Source: a virus
Length of the DNA stretch: 27,159 nucleotides
Reading direction: 5' to 3' (one strand)
IMG/VR virus record: IMGVR_UViG_3300035698_000562
Coordinates: 1-27,159 of that record
Position numbers and translations under genes: made by a program
Part shown: positions 16,692 through 23,408 of the stretch, one piece after another
Position numbering within the stretch: the stretch's first letter is position 1
Layout: every line of letters begins with the position of its first letter
The notes under the pieces: model-generated
What the model was told of the DNA's origin: nothing
The model's input: only the letters and a program-made list of their open reading frames with translations
Databases searched by the model: none

Positions 16692-16699
16692 TGAAGGAA
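16683..16699. promoter_or_regulatory. 17-bp palindromic operator candidate, copy 2, between divergent promoters
   Basis: TTCCTTCAATGAAGGAA is a perfect 8+1+8 palindrome and the exact reverse complement of the site at 3494-3510. It overlaps the -33 region of the RHH promoter and abuts the TAATTTTG box that faces the protease gene. A looser related sequence, ACTTCCTTTGAAGT, lies at 16621-16634 inside the RHH coding region. Confidence 0.65.
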
Positions 16700-16700
16700 T

Positions 16701-16708
16701 TAATTTTG
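16701..16708 (+). promoter_or_regulatory. -7 box TAATTTTG ahead of the protease and head genes
   Basis: The sequence matches the Bacteroidota -7 consensus TAnnTTTG and ends 34 bp before the protease ATG at 16743. The -33 region (about 16678) has only a TTTA and is weak, so activity may depend on an activator or be low. The palindrome ends at 16699, two bases upstream. Confidence 0.45.
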
Positions 16709-16742
16709 AACACCTTTGCGGCATGTCTATTTTTGGAAATAT

Positions 16743-17747
16743 ATGGCAAAGGAAATTTATCTTTATTCATCAATTTATGATTTCGTTGCGGAATCAATTA
16801 TTCAAAAAATGGATGATTTAGCGGATGAAGATTTGGTGATGCGAATTAATTCACCGGGTGGTGAAGTGTTTTCCGGATGGGGTATTGTGGCGAAGATAAA
16901 AGAACATGCCGGATCCATCACCGGAAAAATTGATGGTGCCGCAATTTCAATGTCGGCGTTGATTTTACTTTATTTTGATTCAGTTGAAGCCATGGATGTT
17001 TCGCGAATAATGTTGCATCGTGCGAATATGTTTGTGGAAAATGAAGATGATCAGAAATTTTTGGATTCAATTAATGCGGATATTAAAAAACAATTGAAGA
17101 AAAAAGTTGATTCCAAAGTTTTTAAAGAAATTACCGGAATCAGTATTGACGAAATGTTTAATTCCGAAGAACAAAAAGATGTTTGGTTGACCGCAGATCA
17201 AGCGAAAAAAATTGGTTTGATTCAAAAAGTAAACAAATTAACACCGGCGGCATCAAAAGAAATTGCCGCAATGAATAATAAATTTTATAACATCGCCGCA
17301 ATCGGCGAAAATAACCCAATTGAAATGAAGGATCCAAAAGTTACTGTTGACACATTAAAAACATCCAATCCGGAAGTTTTTCAAGCAATTCAAGCCACCG
17401 CCGTTTCAAGTGAACGCGATCGTGTTGGCGCATGGTTGGCATATATGGACGCGGACAAAGAATCGGTTTTGAAGGGGATAAAAGATGGGTCCGCAATGAC
17501 ACAAACATTGCAAGCGGAATTGAATGTGAAGTTGGTAAACGCCGGAAAACTTAACAAAGTTAAGGCCGGAAATCCGGAATCACCAAGAGCATCCGATGAC
17601 AATTTGGATGTTGAGGTTGAAGAAAGGATTGTGAAAATTAGCGTTGCCGGAAAAGAAGTTGATTTAAGCGCGGAAGAATCCAAACATCAATTAAATGGCA
17701 TTAATGCCGCAATTTTACAAGCTAAAGAAGGAATTAAAATTAATTAA
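16743..17747 (+). CDS. Head maturation protease with scaffold-like C-terminus, ClpP/S49 fold (334 aa)
   Basis: Equivalent of lambda gpC with a Nu3-like part. The N-terminal domain has the ClpP pattern: MAKEIYLYSSI, RINSPGGEVFSGWGI (about 34-48), DGAAISMSALI with the presumed nucleophile S69, and IMLHRANMF with H92. A Gly-Ile-Ser-Ile-Asp segment and KDVWLTADQAKKIGLI complete the fold (about 130-165). Residues about 190-334 are charged and helical (SNPEVFQAIQATAVSSERDR, later VEVEERIVKI), as in protease-scaffold fusions that are cleaved during capsid maturation. A TTG at 16716 extends the frame by nine codons, but the ATG at 16743 begins exactly where the family begins. The gene is separated from the portal gene by the antisense RHH gene, unusual for a head operon. 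Confidence 0.88.
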   Translation: MAKEIYLYSSIYDFVAESIIQKMDDLADEDLVMRINSPGGEVFSGWGIVAKIKEHAGSITGKIDGAAISMSALILLYFDSVEAMDVSRIMLHRANMFVENEDDQKFLDSINADIKKQLKKKVDSKVFKEITGISIDEMFNSEEQKDVWLTADQAKKIGLIQKVNKLTPAASKEIAAMNNKFYNIAAIGENNPIEMKDPKVTVDTLKTSNPEVFQAIQATAVSSERDRVGAWLAYMDADKESVLKGIKDGSAMTQTLQAELNVKLVNAGKLNKVKAGNPESPRASDDNLDVEVEERIVKISVAGKEVDLSAEESKHQLNGINAAILQAKEGIKIN

Positions 17748-17749
17748 CC

Positions 17750-18190
17750 ATGAGCCAAGAAAACGCATTGAACACCGGTCAACAATCAATCACGCACACG
17801 GACACATCCAAAATATTCGTGTTTGACAACCGTTATGATAATTTTGAATACAACAATTCATCATATGTGGATGAAAATCTTTATGCCGGTCAATTAATGG
17901 GTGAAATTGCCGCCACGCGGAAAATCGTTCCATTAGATCCAAACGCATCGGATGGTTCACAATTACCGATTGGAGTATTAGCAAACGACCACGTGGTTTC
18001 CGGAGGCGAAACCAAATCGGTTTCACTTTGTGTTGCCGGTGATGTTGTTGAAAATAAAATACGATTGGAACCGGGTGTTCATTTGACCGATGTGGTTGAT
18101 GGCCGAACATTACGTTCAAGAATGGGAACCGACACCGTTGGAATCAAATTGGTCGGAAGTCAAGATTTAACGAATTACGATAACGAATAA
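17750..18190 (+). CDS. Head decoration protein, lambda gpD-like (146 aa)
   Basis: Predicted trimeric capsid-stabilising protein bound on the outside of the expanded shell. Its signature is YAGQLMGEIAATRKIVPLDP (about 45-64), matching the gpD 'l..GtvLg..tatgk......ga.dG...a.gil' pattern, followed by ASDGSQLPIGVLANDHVV (about 66-83). Next come the paired strands KSVSLCVAGDVVENKIRLE. It lies between protease and major capsid genes, the standard C-D-E order of lambda. The extra N-terminal 40 residues, relative to lambda gpD (110 aa), may form a longer arm. Confidence 0.88.
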   Translation: MSQENALNTGQQSITHTDTSKIFVFDNRYDNFEYNNSSYVDENLYAGQLMGEIAATRKIVPLDPNASDGSQLPIGVLANDHVVSGGETKSVSLCVAGDVVENKIRLEPGVHLTDVVDGRTLRSRMGTDTVGIKLVGSQDLTNYDNE

Positions 18191-18200
18191 ATAATTAGAC

Positions 18201-19265
18201 ATGAACATTTCAACATCACTTGCAAGAGCAGAATTAACAAAAGCATTGGTTGACGTTTACAAAGAACGGCCAAAAGTTTATGGATTTCTTCGTTCATTTT
18301 TTCCAACCAAAACATCAACCACATTAACCGTTTCAATTGAGGTTAAACGCGGAACGGAATATGTTGCGGAGGATGTAGAGCGTGGAACCGAAGGGAACCG
18401 AAACAACATGTCAAGGTCCACGGAAAAAATATTTTTACCACCGTTATATAAAGAATATTTTGACGCAACACAATTGGCGGTTTATGACCGATTATTTGCA
18501 TCCACCGAAATTTCGGCGGCCGCATACACGCAATTCTTAGAAGAATTAGCGGAAGGAATTGGTCTATTGGAAGATAAAATTGAACGATCATATGAATTGC
18601 AATGTTCACAAGTATTGCAAACCGGAATTGTTCAATTGAACGGTGGAACAAATATTGATTTTAAACGGAAGGCCGCACATATTGTGGATTTAACGGATAT
18701 TAACGCAAACCGTTATTGGTTGGCTGCAAATGATGCAACCGCCACGCCAATCCAAGATGTGATTGATGGCGCAAAATTAAACCGTGAAAATGGAAAATCA
18801 CAAGGTGGTGTTTTTAATGTTTTACTTGGATCACGCGCATATGAAGCATTGATAGGAATGCCAAATGTGATTGCAAAACATGATATTAAAAGTTTTGATT
18901 TAGGCATGATAAATGCACCACAACGAAATTCGGTCGGTGCGTCATTCCATGGTGTTATTGCTGGCGGATCTTATTCATTTAGATTATGGACATATCCGGA
19001 GGTGTACGAATCCTCAACCGGAACATTCACACCGTATATTGATGAAACATATATGATTATAATTCCGGAAACACCGAAATTTAAATTAGCCTTTGCCGCC
19101 GTTCCGCAATTAATAACAAACGGCCAACCACCACGTGTTGGATCATTTGTTTATTCAGATTTTCCGGATCCGCGAAAAAATGCGCATGATTTCATAGTGG
19201 AATCCGCCGGTGTTGCAATTCCAACGGCCGTTGATCAAATTTATACGGTCAAAGTATTAGCATAA
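18201..19265 (+). CDS. Major capsid protein, lambda gpE family (354 aa)
   Basis: Forms the icosahedral shell (HK97 fold). Hallmarks: the N-terminal arm followed by FLRSFFPTKTSTTLTVSIEVKRG (about 29-51, two parts), the family 'fl...fp......t..v..d...g' pattern; FLPPLYKEYFDATQLAVYDRLF (about 75-96, the 'p.i...~~~t......' E-loop region); EELAEGIGLLEDKIERSYELQC (about 112-133, the spine helix); and a C-terminal PKFKLAFAAVPQLITNGQ. Length is near lambda gpE (341 aa). It follows the decoration gene by 10 bp and is followed by the HeH protein and a terminator. This will be among the most abundant proteins of the virion. Confidence 0.92.
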   Translation: MNISTSLARAELTKALVDVYKERPKVYGFLRSFFPTKTSTTLTVSIEVKRGTEYVAEDVERGTEGNRNNMSRSTEKIFLPPLYKEYFDATQLAVYDRLFASTEISAAAYTQFLEELAEGIGLLEDKIERSYELQCSQVLQTGIVQLNGGTNIDFKRKAAHIVDLTDINANRYWLAANDATATPIQDVIDGAKLNRENGKSQGGVFNVLLGSRAYEALIGMPNVIAKHDIKSFDLGMINAPQRNSVGASFHGVIAGGSYSFRLWTYPEVYESSTGTFTPYIDETYMIIIPETPKFKLAFAAVPQLITNGQPPRVGSFVYSDFPDPRKNAHDFIVESAGVAIPTAVDQIYTVKVLA

Positions 19266-19271
19266 AAAAAT

Positions 19272-19634
19272 ATGAAATTTAAAGTTCGTGTTTTAAGCAT
19301 ATCCGGAAAGGGGAAAAAGATTTATAAAAGTCAAGAAATAATTGATGAACAAGATCTTCCAAACGGAAATGCGGATGAATTAGTTGCAAAGGGATATTTA
19401 TCACCGGTTGAAGCGGAAGTTGAAGCGGAAGTTGAAGCGGAAGCGGAAGCGGAAGCAGAAGCGGAAGCAGAAGCAGAAGCAGAAGTTGAAGCCGCCACCG
19501 ACACCAATAAACCGGTTGTAATTGATGACATCACAAAAAACGAAATCATCGAATTTTTAAATGGAAAAAATATTGCATACAATCCACGATCTAATAAATC
19601 ACAATTGTATGAATTATACACAGAAAATTTTTGA
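19272..19634 (+). CDS. HeH/LEM-domain protein with Glu-Ala repeat, in lambda FI position (120 aa)
   Basis: Three parts are visible: a small N-terminal beta domain (KFKVRVLSISGKGKKIYKSQ), a low-complexity Val/Glu/Ala tract at about 46-74 built from 6-bp and 12-bp repeats, and a C-terminal HeH fold (ITKNEIIEFLNGKNIAYN ... KSQLYELY, about 86-117). HeH domains resemble LEM/SAP folds and often bind DNA. The gene directly follows the major capsid gene, where lambda encodes gpFI, which helps the terminase-DNA complex find the prohead. A packaging or capsid-accessory role is therefore likely but inferred. It is the last gene before a strong terminator. Confidence 0.6.
   Translation: MKFKVRVLSISGKGKKIYKSQEIIDEQDLPNGNADELVAKGYLSPVEAEVEAEVEAEAEAEAEAEAEAEAEVEAATDTNKPVVIDDITKNEIIEFLNGKNIAYNPRSNKSQLYELYTENF
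19407..19493 (+). repeat. Tandem GAAGCG/GAAGCA repeat coding for a Val-Glu-Ala tract
   Basis: About 85 bp of in-frame repeats of gaagcg, gaagca and gaagtt hexamers. Every unit is a multiple of three, so slippage would change the linker length without changing the frame. The reverse strand gives an open reading frame rich in Ser/Ala/Thr, which is an artefact of the repeat. Confidence 0.85.
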
Positions 19635-19662
19635 TCATTTAACACGTGAATCATAAAAGGGG

Positions 19663-19696
19663 CGGCGGCATGGTGAAAACAATGCCGCCGTTTTTT
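19663..19696 (+). terminator. Strong intrinsic terminator after the head genes
   Basis: CGGCGGCAT (19663-19671) pairs perfectly with ATGCCGCCG (19682-19690) around a 10-nt loop, followed by TTTTTT. The stem is nine base pairs and GC-rich, a canonical rho-independent terminator. Genes from 19708 would need readthrough or their own promoter; I saw no consensus promoter in the gap. Confidence 0.9.
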
Positions 19697-19707
19697 ATTA
19701 AAACAAT

Positions 19708-20088
19708 ATGAGTTTAAAAACAAGAGCAAAAGCAGACGCCGCCAATATATTATCCAATTCGGATGAATGGGGTGAATCATTGATTTTTGATGATGGAAAC
19801 GGATCAATTGTCACGGTCAATGGTTTATATGTTGAACATCATATGGATGTGGATGAACAAGGAAACAAAGTGATTGGTAAAAATGGCCGCGTCACGGTTT
19901 CCGAACAAACGTTGATTGATGCCGGATATACGGTCCGCGATTCGAACAACGATGTGGATTTAAAAAACCACAAAGTTTCGGTGAATCATCAAAACGGTTC
20001 GGTTGTTAAATATCGGATTGAATACATTCAACCGGATGAAACACTTGGTTTAATATTATGTTATTTAGGGGATTATGCCACAAATTAA
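19708..20088 (+). CDS. Head-tail connector protein, lambda gpFII-like (126 aa)
   Basis: Position after the capsid module and before the tail terminator suggests a head-tail adaptor. The start LKTRAKADAANILSNSDEWG is a helix, followed by a beta-rich body with SLIFDDGNGSIVTVNGLYVE and late strands KVSVNHQNGSVVKYRIEYIQ. Lambda gpFII-like proteins (117 aa) have the same plan: a short helix, then an 'ATP-binding-like' beta domain. The 14-bp overlap with the next gene points to coupling. The similarity is of pattern and position only. Confidence 0.55.
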   Translation: MSLKTRAKADAANILSNSDEWGESLIFDDGNGSIVTVNGLYVEHHMDVDEQGNKVIGKNGRVTVSEQTLIDAGYTVRDSNNDVDLKNHKVSVNHQNGSVVKYRIEYIQPDETLGLILCYLGDYATN

Positions 20089-21421
20089 TGGAGTAATAAA
20101 CGAACAAGGATTTGAAAAAATCCGTTCACGTATTTCGGAAATCATTGCGGATGAATTGCCGCGTCAAGTTGAATTGAATTATGATGATCAAGATATAAAT
20201 GCAACGGTTTGGATGGAACGAATTGTGGCGTTTGATCATTCCGAATTACCGGCCATCAATGTTCATTTGCATGAAGGTGACATGACAAATCAAAGTCCGG
20301 GATCATCACATGGTGAATATAAAGTGGATGTGGATGTTTATGTTAAAGCACCCGGAAATGATGTTGATTATGGTTCATCGCTTGCAATGGTGAAATTATT
20401 ACGATTAATTGGAATCATCCGCGCCATCATTCAAAATCCGATTTATAAAACACTTGGATTTGATGCGCCATTTATTATGCATCGTGGTGTTCAAACCTTC
20501 ATGATTCCGGACCAACAAATTAATACAATCCAAAATGTTGTCACCGGCCGGATCACAATCATTGTCCGCGCGCATGAATCTACCGATTTAATAAATCCAA
20601 ATGACATCGCCGGATTCCAAACGCGTGTGTTTTTATCCGATACGTTAAAGGGTTATTTGTGGCAAAATGAAGATTCGGATGTTGATCCGGTGGATGCATG
20701 TGTTGCGGTTGTGGATTCGTTGTCCACCGATGAAAAACTTCAATGCATTCTTCCATCATTTGATTTTGGTGAATCATTGGTTCAAGCAGCGTTGACCGAT
20801 CAACAAGAAACGGATCTTTCAAATTATTTATGTATTCCAAAATCCGGGGTTGTTTATCAAACGGAATTATCACAAGGTTTGACAAATGATGCGGATTCCG
20901 GATCCGAAGGTTGGTTGATTACAAATGGTTATTTTAATGACGTTGTTTTGGCGAATCCGGCAAGTTTTGCCAAATTGGATTATTCATCACCGGATCCATT
21001 TTTTACACTTTTAAATAATAATGTATTCGGAAATAAAAACAGATTTACCGCAATTGATGGAACGCAAATTTACACGGCCGGAATCTTGATTGACCATTAT
21101 AGGAATTTAATGATTGACACGAATAAACAACCGAACGCCGGGAGTTGGCAATTAAATTGTTCATCGGTAATTGGTGCCACTTTTAATGGTTTTAACGATT
21201 GGTTTGTGATGACGCGCGCGGCGTTGGAAAGTGTGTTTAATCCATCATCATATTTAAATTATTCACCATTTAATATTATTGCGGATTTAAGCGCACATGT
21301 ATTATTTTCATCCACCGAAGCCGGTGCCGGTTCCGCGTTTAGGTTATACAATGGACAATGGGCTGCAATTTCGAAAACATCAACCGGCGCCGGTTTTTTA
21401 ATTTGTCGAAAAATGTATTAA
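20075..21421 (+). CDS. Tail terminator fused to Lcl_C/DUF1566 C-type-lectin-like domain (448 aa)
   Basis: Residues 1-170 look like a phage tail terminator (gpU/gpK type): a long first helix IRSRISEIIADEL, LPAINVHLHEGD, KVDVDVYVKAPGNDVDYG, the helix SLAMVKLLRLIGIIRAII and closing strands NVVTGRITIIVRA. Lambda gpU is 131 aa, so the other 270 residues are extra. A linker (about 175-260) leads to residues 319-448, which read as Lcl_C/DUF1566: NRFTAIDGTQIYTAGILIDH, then NGFNDWFVMTRAALESVF and HVLFSSTEAGAGSAFRLYNG, ending LICRKM. This domain is related to the C-type-lectin fold and binds glycans or proteins. A terminator sits at the head-proximal end of the tail, so the lectin part would decorate the neck. 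This fusion is unusual, and I cannot exclude a different N-terminal assignment. Confidence 0.65.
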   Translation: MPQINGVINEQGFEKIRSRISEIIADELPRQVELNYDDQDINATVWMERIVAFDHSELPAINVHLHEGDMTNQSPGSSHGEYKVDVDVYVKAPGNDVDYGSSLAMVKLLRLIGIIRAIIQNPIYKTLGFDAPFIMHRGVQTFMIPDQQINTIQNVVTGRITIIVRAHESTDLINPNDIAGFQTRVFLSDTLKGYLWQNEDSDVDPVDACVAVVDSLSTDEKLQCILPSFDFGESLVQAALTDQQETDLSNYLCIPKSGVVYQTELSQGLTNDADSGSEGWLITNGYFNDVVLANPASFAKLDYSSPDPFFTLLNNNVFGNKNRFTAIDGTQIYTAGILIDHYRNLMIDTNKQPNAGSWQLNCSSVIGATFNGFNDWFVMTRAALESVFNPSSYLNYSPFNIIADLSAHVLFSSTEAGAGSAFRLYNGQWAAISKTSTGAGFLICRKMY

Positions 21422-21443
21422 TATAAATTTTAAATAAATAATT

Positions 21444-21749
21444 ATGGAAAAAAGACACACACCGTTGGAAGTAATTTCCGGATCCAATGGAACAAAGATA
21501 ATCACCGGGGCAATCACCGGATCCAACGCACGTGGATTTCAAGTGAATGAGGATGCAACCATTAGTGTTTTAACGTCCGAGGCGTGGAACCCGGAAACAA
21601 ATGAATTTGATGATGTGGAGGATGTTTTAACCGATCACATCCAAGGCGGTGTTGCCACCACATTATCCGCCGGAACAATTGTGATGTGTCAACAACATCA
21701 TTTTGTAAACATCACACCGGCAACCGGTTCCATTAATTTAATTTTATAA
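21444..21749 (+). CDS. Unknown small beta-rich structural-type protein (101 aa)
   Basis: Not recognised. The sequence is rich in short strands with Gly/Thr/Ser turns (VISGSNGTKIITGAITGSNA; HFVNITPATGSINLIL), has no signal peptide and no membrane segment. A hydrophilic stretch with many Asp/Glu lies in the middle (about 46-66). It stands between the terminator-lectin fusion and the carbohydrate-binding-like protein, with an overlapping TAATG to the latter. A role as a decoration or adaptor protein in a receptor-binding cassette is plausible but only from context. Confidence 0.65.
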   Translation: MEKRHTPLEVISGSNGTKIITGAITGSNARGFQVNEDATISVLTSEAWNPETNEFDDVEDVLTDHIQGGVATTLSAGTIVMCQQHHFVNITPATGSINLIL

Positions 21750-22216
21750 TGTTTGGATTTGGATTTTCACATATGTTTCGCCGGAAATCCACCGCGCCGA
21801 ATCCATATCCGGGAAACGTAATAATTAATCCATCATTTGATGATGGTGCGACTAATTGGAATATTAGAACACCAACTAATGGATCCGCAGTTATTCAAAA
21901 TGGTCGGTTGGAATTTACCACCACCGCCGGTTCAAGCAGCGTTGTTATTGATTCAGCGCAATCAATTCCAAATGGGAATTACACGGTTTATGTTGAGGTG
22001 GAAACCAATCAATCAAGTGTTGTAGCGGAATATGAATCAATTTTTACTTATCCAACCGGTGCCACGCAAAATTCCGACACGTTTGGATCCGCCGGAACAT
22101 TTATTTCGACCGGAACCGTTGGTTTTAATAGTGGCGCGAATTTATCAATTGATTTTCGAATTTTAAATTTAACCGGATTGTGTTATATTAATTCAATTCA
22201 TTTGGTTCCACAATAA
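21749..22216 (+). CDS. Carbohydrate-binding-module-like protein with MFxFGF tag (155 aa)
   Basis: Starts MFGFGFSHMFRRKS and is followed by a beta-sandwich of CBM4/9-like type: GNVIINPSFDDGATNWNIR (about 22-40), GRLEFTTTAGSSSVVI (about 52-67), IPNGNYTVYVEVETN (about 73-87) and a closing CYINSIHLVP (about 145-154). The N/G-S-F...W pattern is typical of galactose-binding-like folds. The domain repeats the plan of the insert in the gp48-like baseplate protein (residues 146-277). The MFGFGF start resembles MFSFGF of the next gene, suggesting a shared attachment tag. Probable glycan-binding fibre or tip protein. Confidence 0.6.
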   Translation: MFGFGFSHMFRRKSTAPNPYPGNVIINPSFDDGATNWNIRTPTNGSAVIQNGRLEFTTTAGSSSVVIDSAQSIPNGNYTVYVEVETNQSSVVAEYESIFTYPTGATQNSDTFGSAGTFISTGTVGFNSGANLSIDFRILNLTGLCYINSIHLVPQ

Positions 22217-22222
22217 AAAATT

Positions 22223-23404
22223 ATGTTTTCATTTGGTTTCACCATCCGTAAACAACAATTGACATCCGCGCCACCGTTGCCGGTTGAATTTGGAAATATT
22301 TATTCCGGTAGTGATTTATCGGAATGGCTACAAATAGGAACATCCGCCACGTTCACACAAAGCGGATTAAATATTATATGTTCGGGATCAGGCGGAACCG
22401 GTGGAACCGGCGCGTCTAATTTATTTAAAGATTACATTGTTTTAAATACCGGACCACATAAATTCACGTGTTTACCAAAATGGAAAATCACGGTTGATTT
22501 AACCACCGGAACCATAAACACCGGAACATCATTTGGTGTTGGATTGGGTGTTGTTTCCGCCAATGGTTTTGAAGAACGCGATTTGATTTGCAGAATTGCG
22601 CAAGATTCATCCGTGTTGGGAAGGTCACAAACATATTATGGTGACACGGATTCCATTGGTTTAAACTTTCAAAATGTGATGGGAACCACGCATTCCATTT
22701 CATCATCTACGCGATACAAATTTGAATTTGAAAAAGATGAATTAACTATTTATAGTAGAATATACAATTCATCGGATGTGTTGTTATATGAAGAATCAAG
22801 AACCGACACGCCACCGGGCGGTGATGTTAATGATATTCACCACAACACCGGTCGTTTTGCCATCAATCAATTTGGCGGAACCACCACGATCCACAACATT
22901 GATATTTCCACCACCACCATGAAATATGCCGATTCATTATTTATTGGTGATTCAATTGCATATGGCGGAAAATCATCATCACTTGCAAATCGTTGGATTA
23001 ATCAAAGGCAAAGTGACACATTTGAAGTTTTGGCGGGATGGGCGGACCGGATGCAAGAAGCGCAAATAAGGATTGATGAAGTCATTGCATTAAGACCAAA
23101 CCACGTTTATATTTGCCTTGGATCCAATGACATCAAGGATGTTTCATGGTCCGGATCCGGTGAAGCGGCATTGGATTCCATATTATCTTCATTAAGCGGT
23201 TACGAAATAACGATGGTTTCACCAACGGCGCGGAATGATGTTAATGTTTCAGCCGTGGAAACATACATGGTTTCAAAGGGAACCACATTGTTGGCATATT
23301 CCGCAACCAAGCAAACCACAAATTCGAATTTATTAGGACCATATAATTCCGGGGATGGTGTTCATTTAACGGATGCCGGCCATTTAATTTTATCAGCATT
23401 ATAA
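22223..23404 (+). CDS. SGNH/GDSL-hydrolase tail protein with N-terminal lectin-like domain (393 aa)
   Basis: The C-terminal part (about 233-393) is an SGNH esterase: LFIGDSIAYGG holds block I (GDS, nucleophile S244), CLGSNDIKD holds block III (GSND, about 300-303) and GDGVHLTDAGH holds block V (D378 and H381). Such enzymes remove acetyl groups from polysaccharides. The N-terminal 230 residues are beta-rich with a jelly-roll look (SGSDLSEWLQIG ... RYKFEFEKDELTIYSRIYNS), typical of concanavalin-like modules. The MFSFGF start matches the preceding gene. Together this is probably a receptor-modifying tailspike or fibre enzyme, acting on capsule or lipopolysaccharide of the host. The last residues end just after block V, as expected. 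Confidence 0.85.
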   Translation: MFSFGFTIRKQQLTSAPPLPVEFGNIYSGSDLSEWLQIGTSATFTQSGLNIICSGSGGTGGTGASNLFKDYIVLNTGPHKFTCLPKWKITVDLTTGTINTGTSFGVGLGVVSANGFEERDLICRIAQDSSVLGRSQTYYGDTDSIGLNFQNVMGTTHSISSSTRYKFEFEKDELTIYSRIYNSSDVLLYEESRTDTPPGGDVNDIHHNTGRFAINQFGGTTTIHNIDISTTTMKYADSLFIGDSIAYGGKSSSLANRWINQRQSDTFEVLAGWADRMQEAQIRIDEVIALRPNHVYICLGSNDIKDVSWSGSGEAALDSILSSLSGYEITMVSPTARNDVNVSAVETYMVSKGTTLLAYSATKQTTNSNLLGPYNSGDGVHLTDAGHLILSAL

Positions 23405-23408
23405 AACC

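Noticed and set aside
16653-16724. Longer N-terminus of the RHH protein starting at 16724
   Set aside because: It would translate through the palindrome and the promoter-like boxes; the domain itself starts after the ATG at 16652.
16716-16742. TTG start for the protease, nine codons earlier
   Set aside because: It is an uncommon codon, close to the predicted transcription start; the family begins at the ATG at 16743.
19331-19807. 158-codon antisense frame across the Glu-Ala repeat
   Set aside because: It consists mostly of Ser/Ala/Thr from the reverse of a repeat and crosses a terminator.
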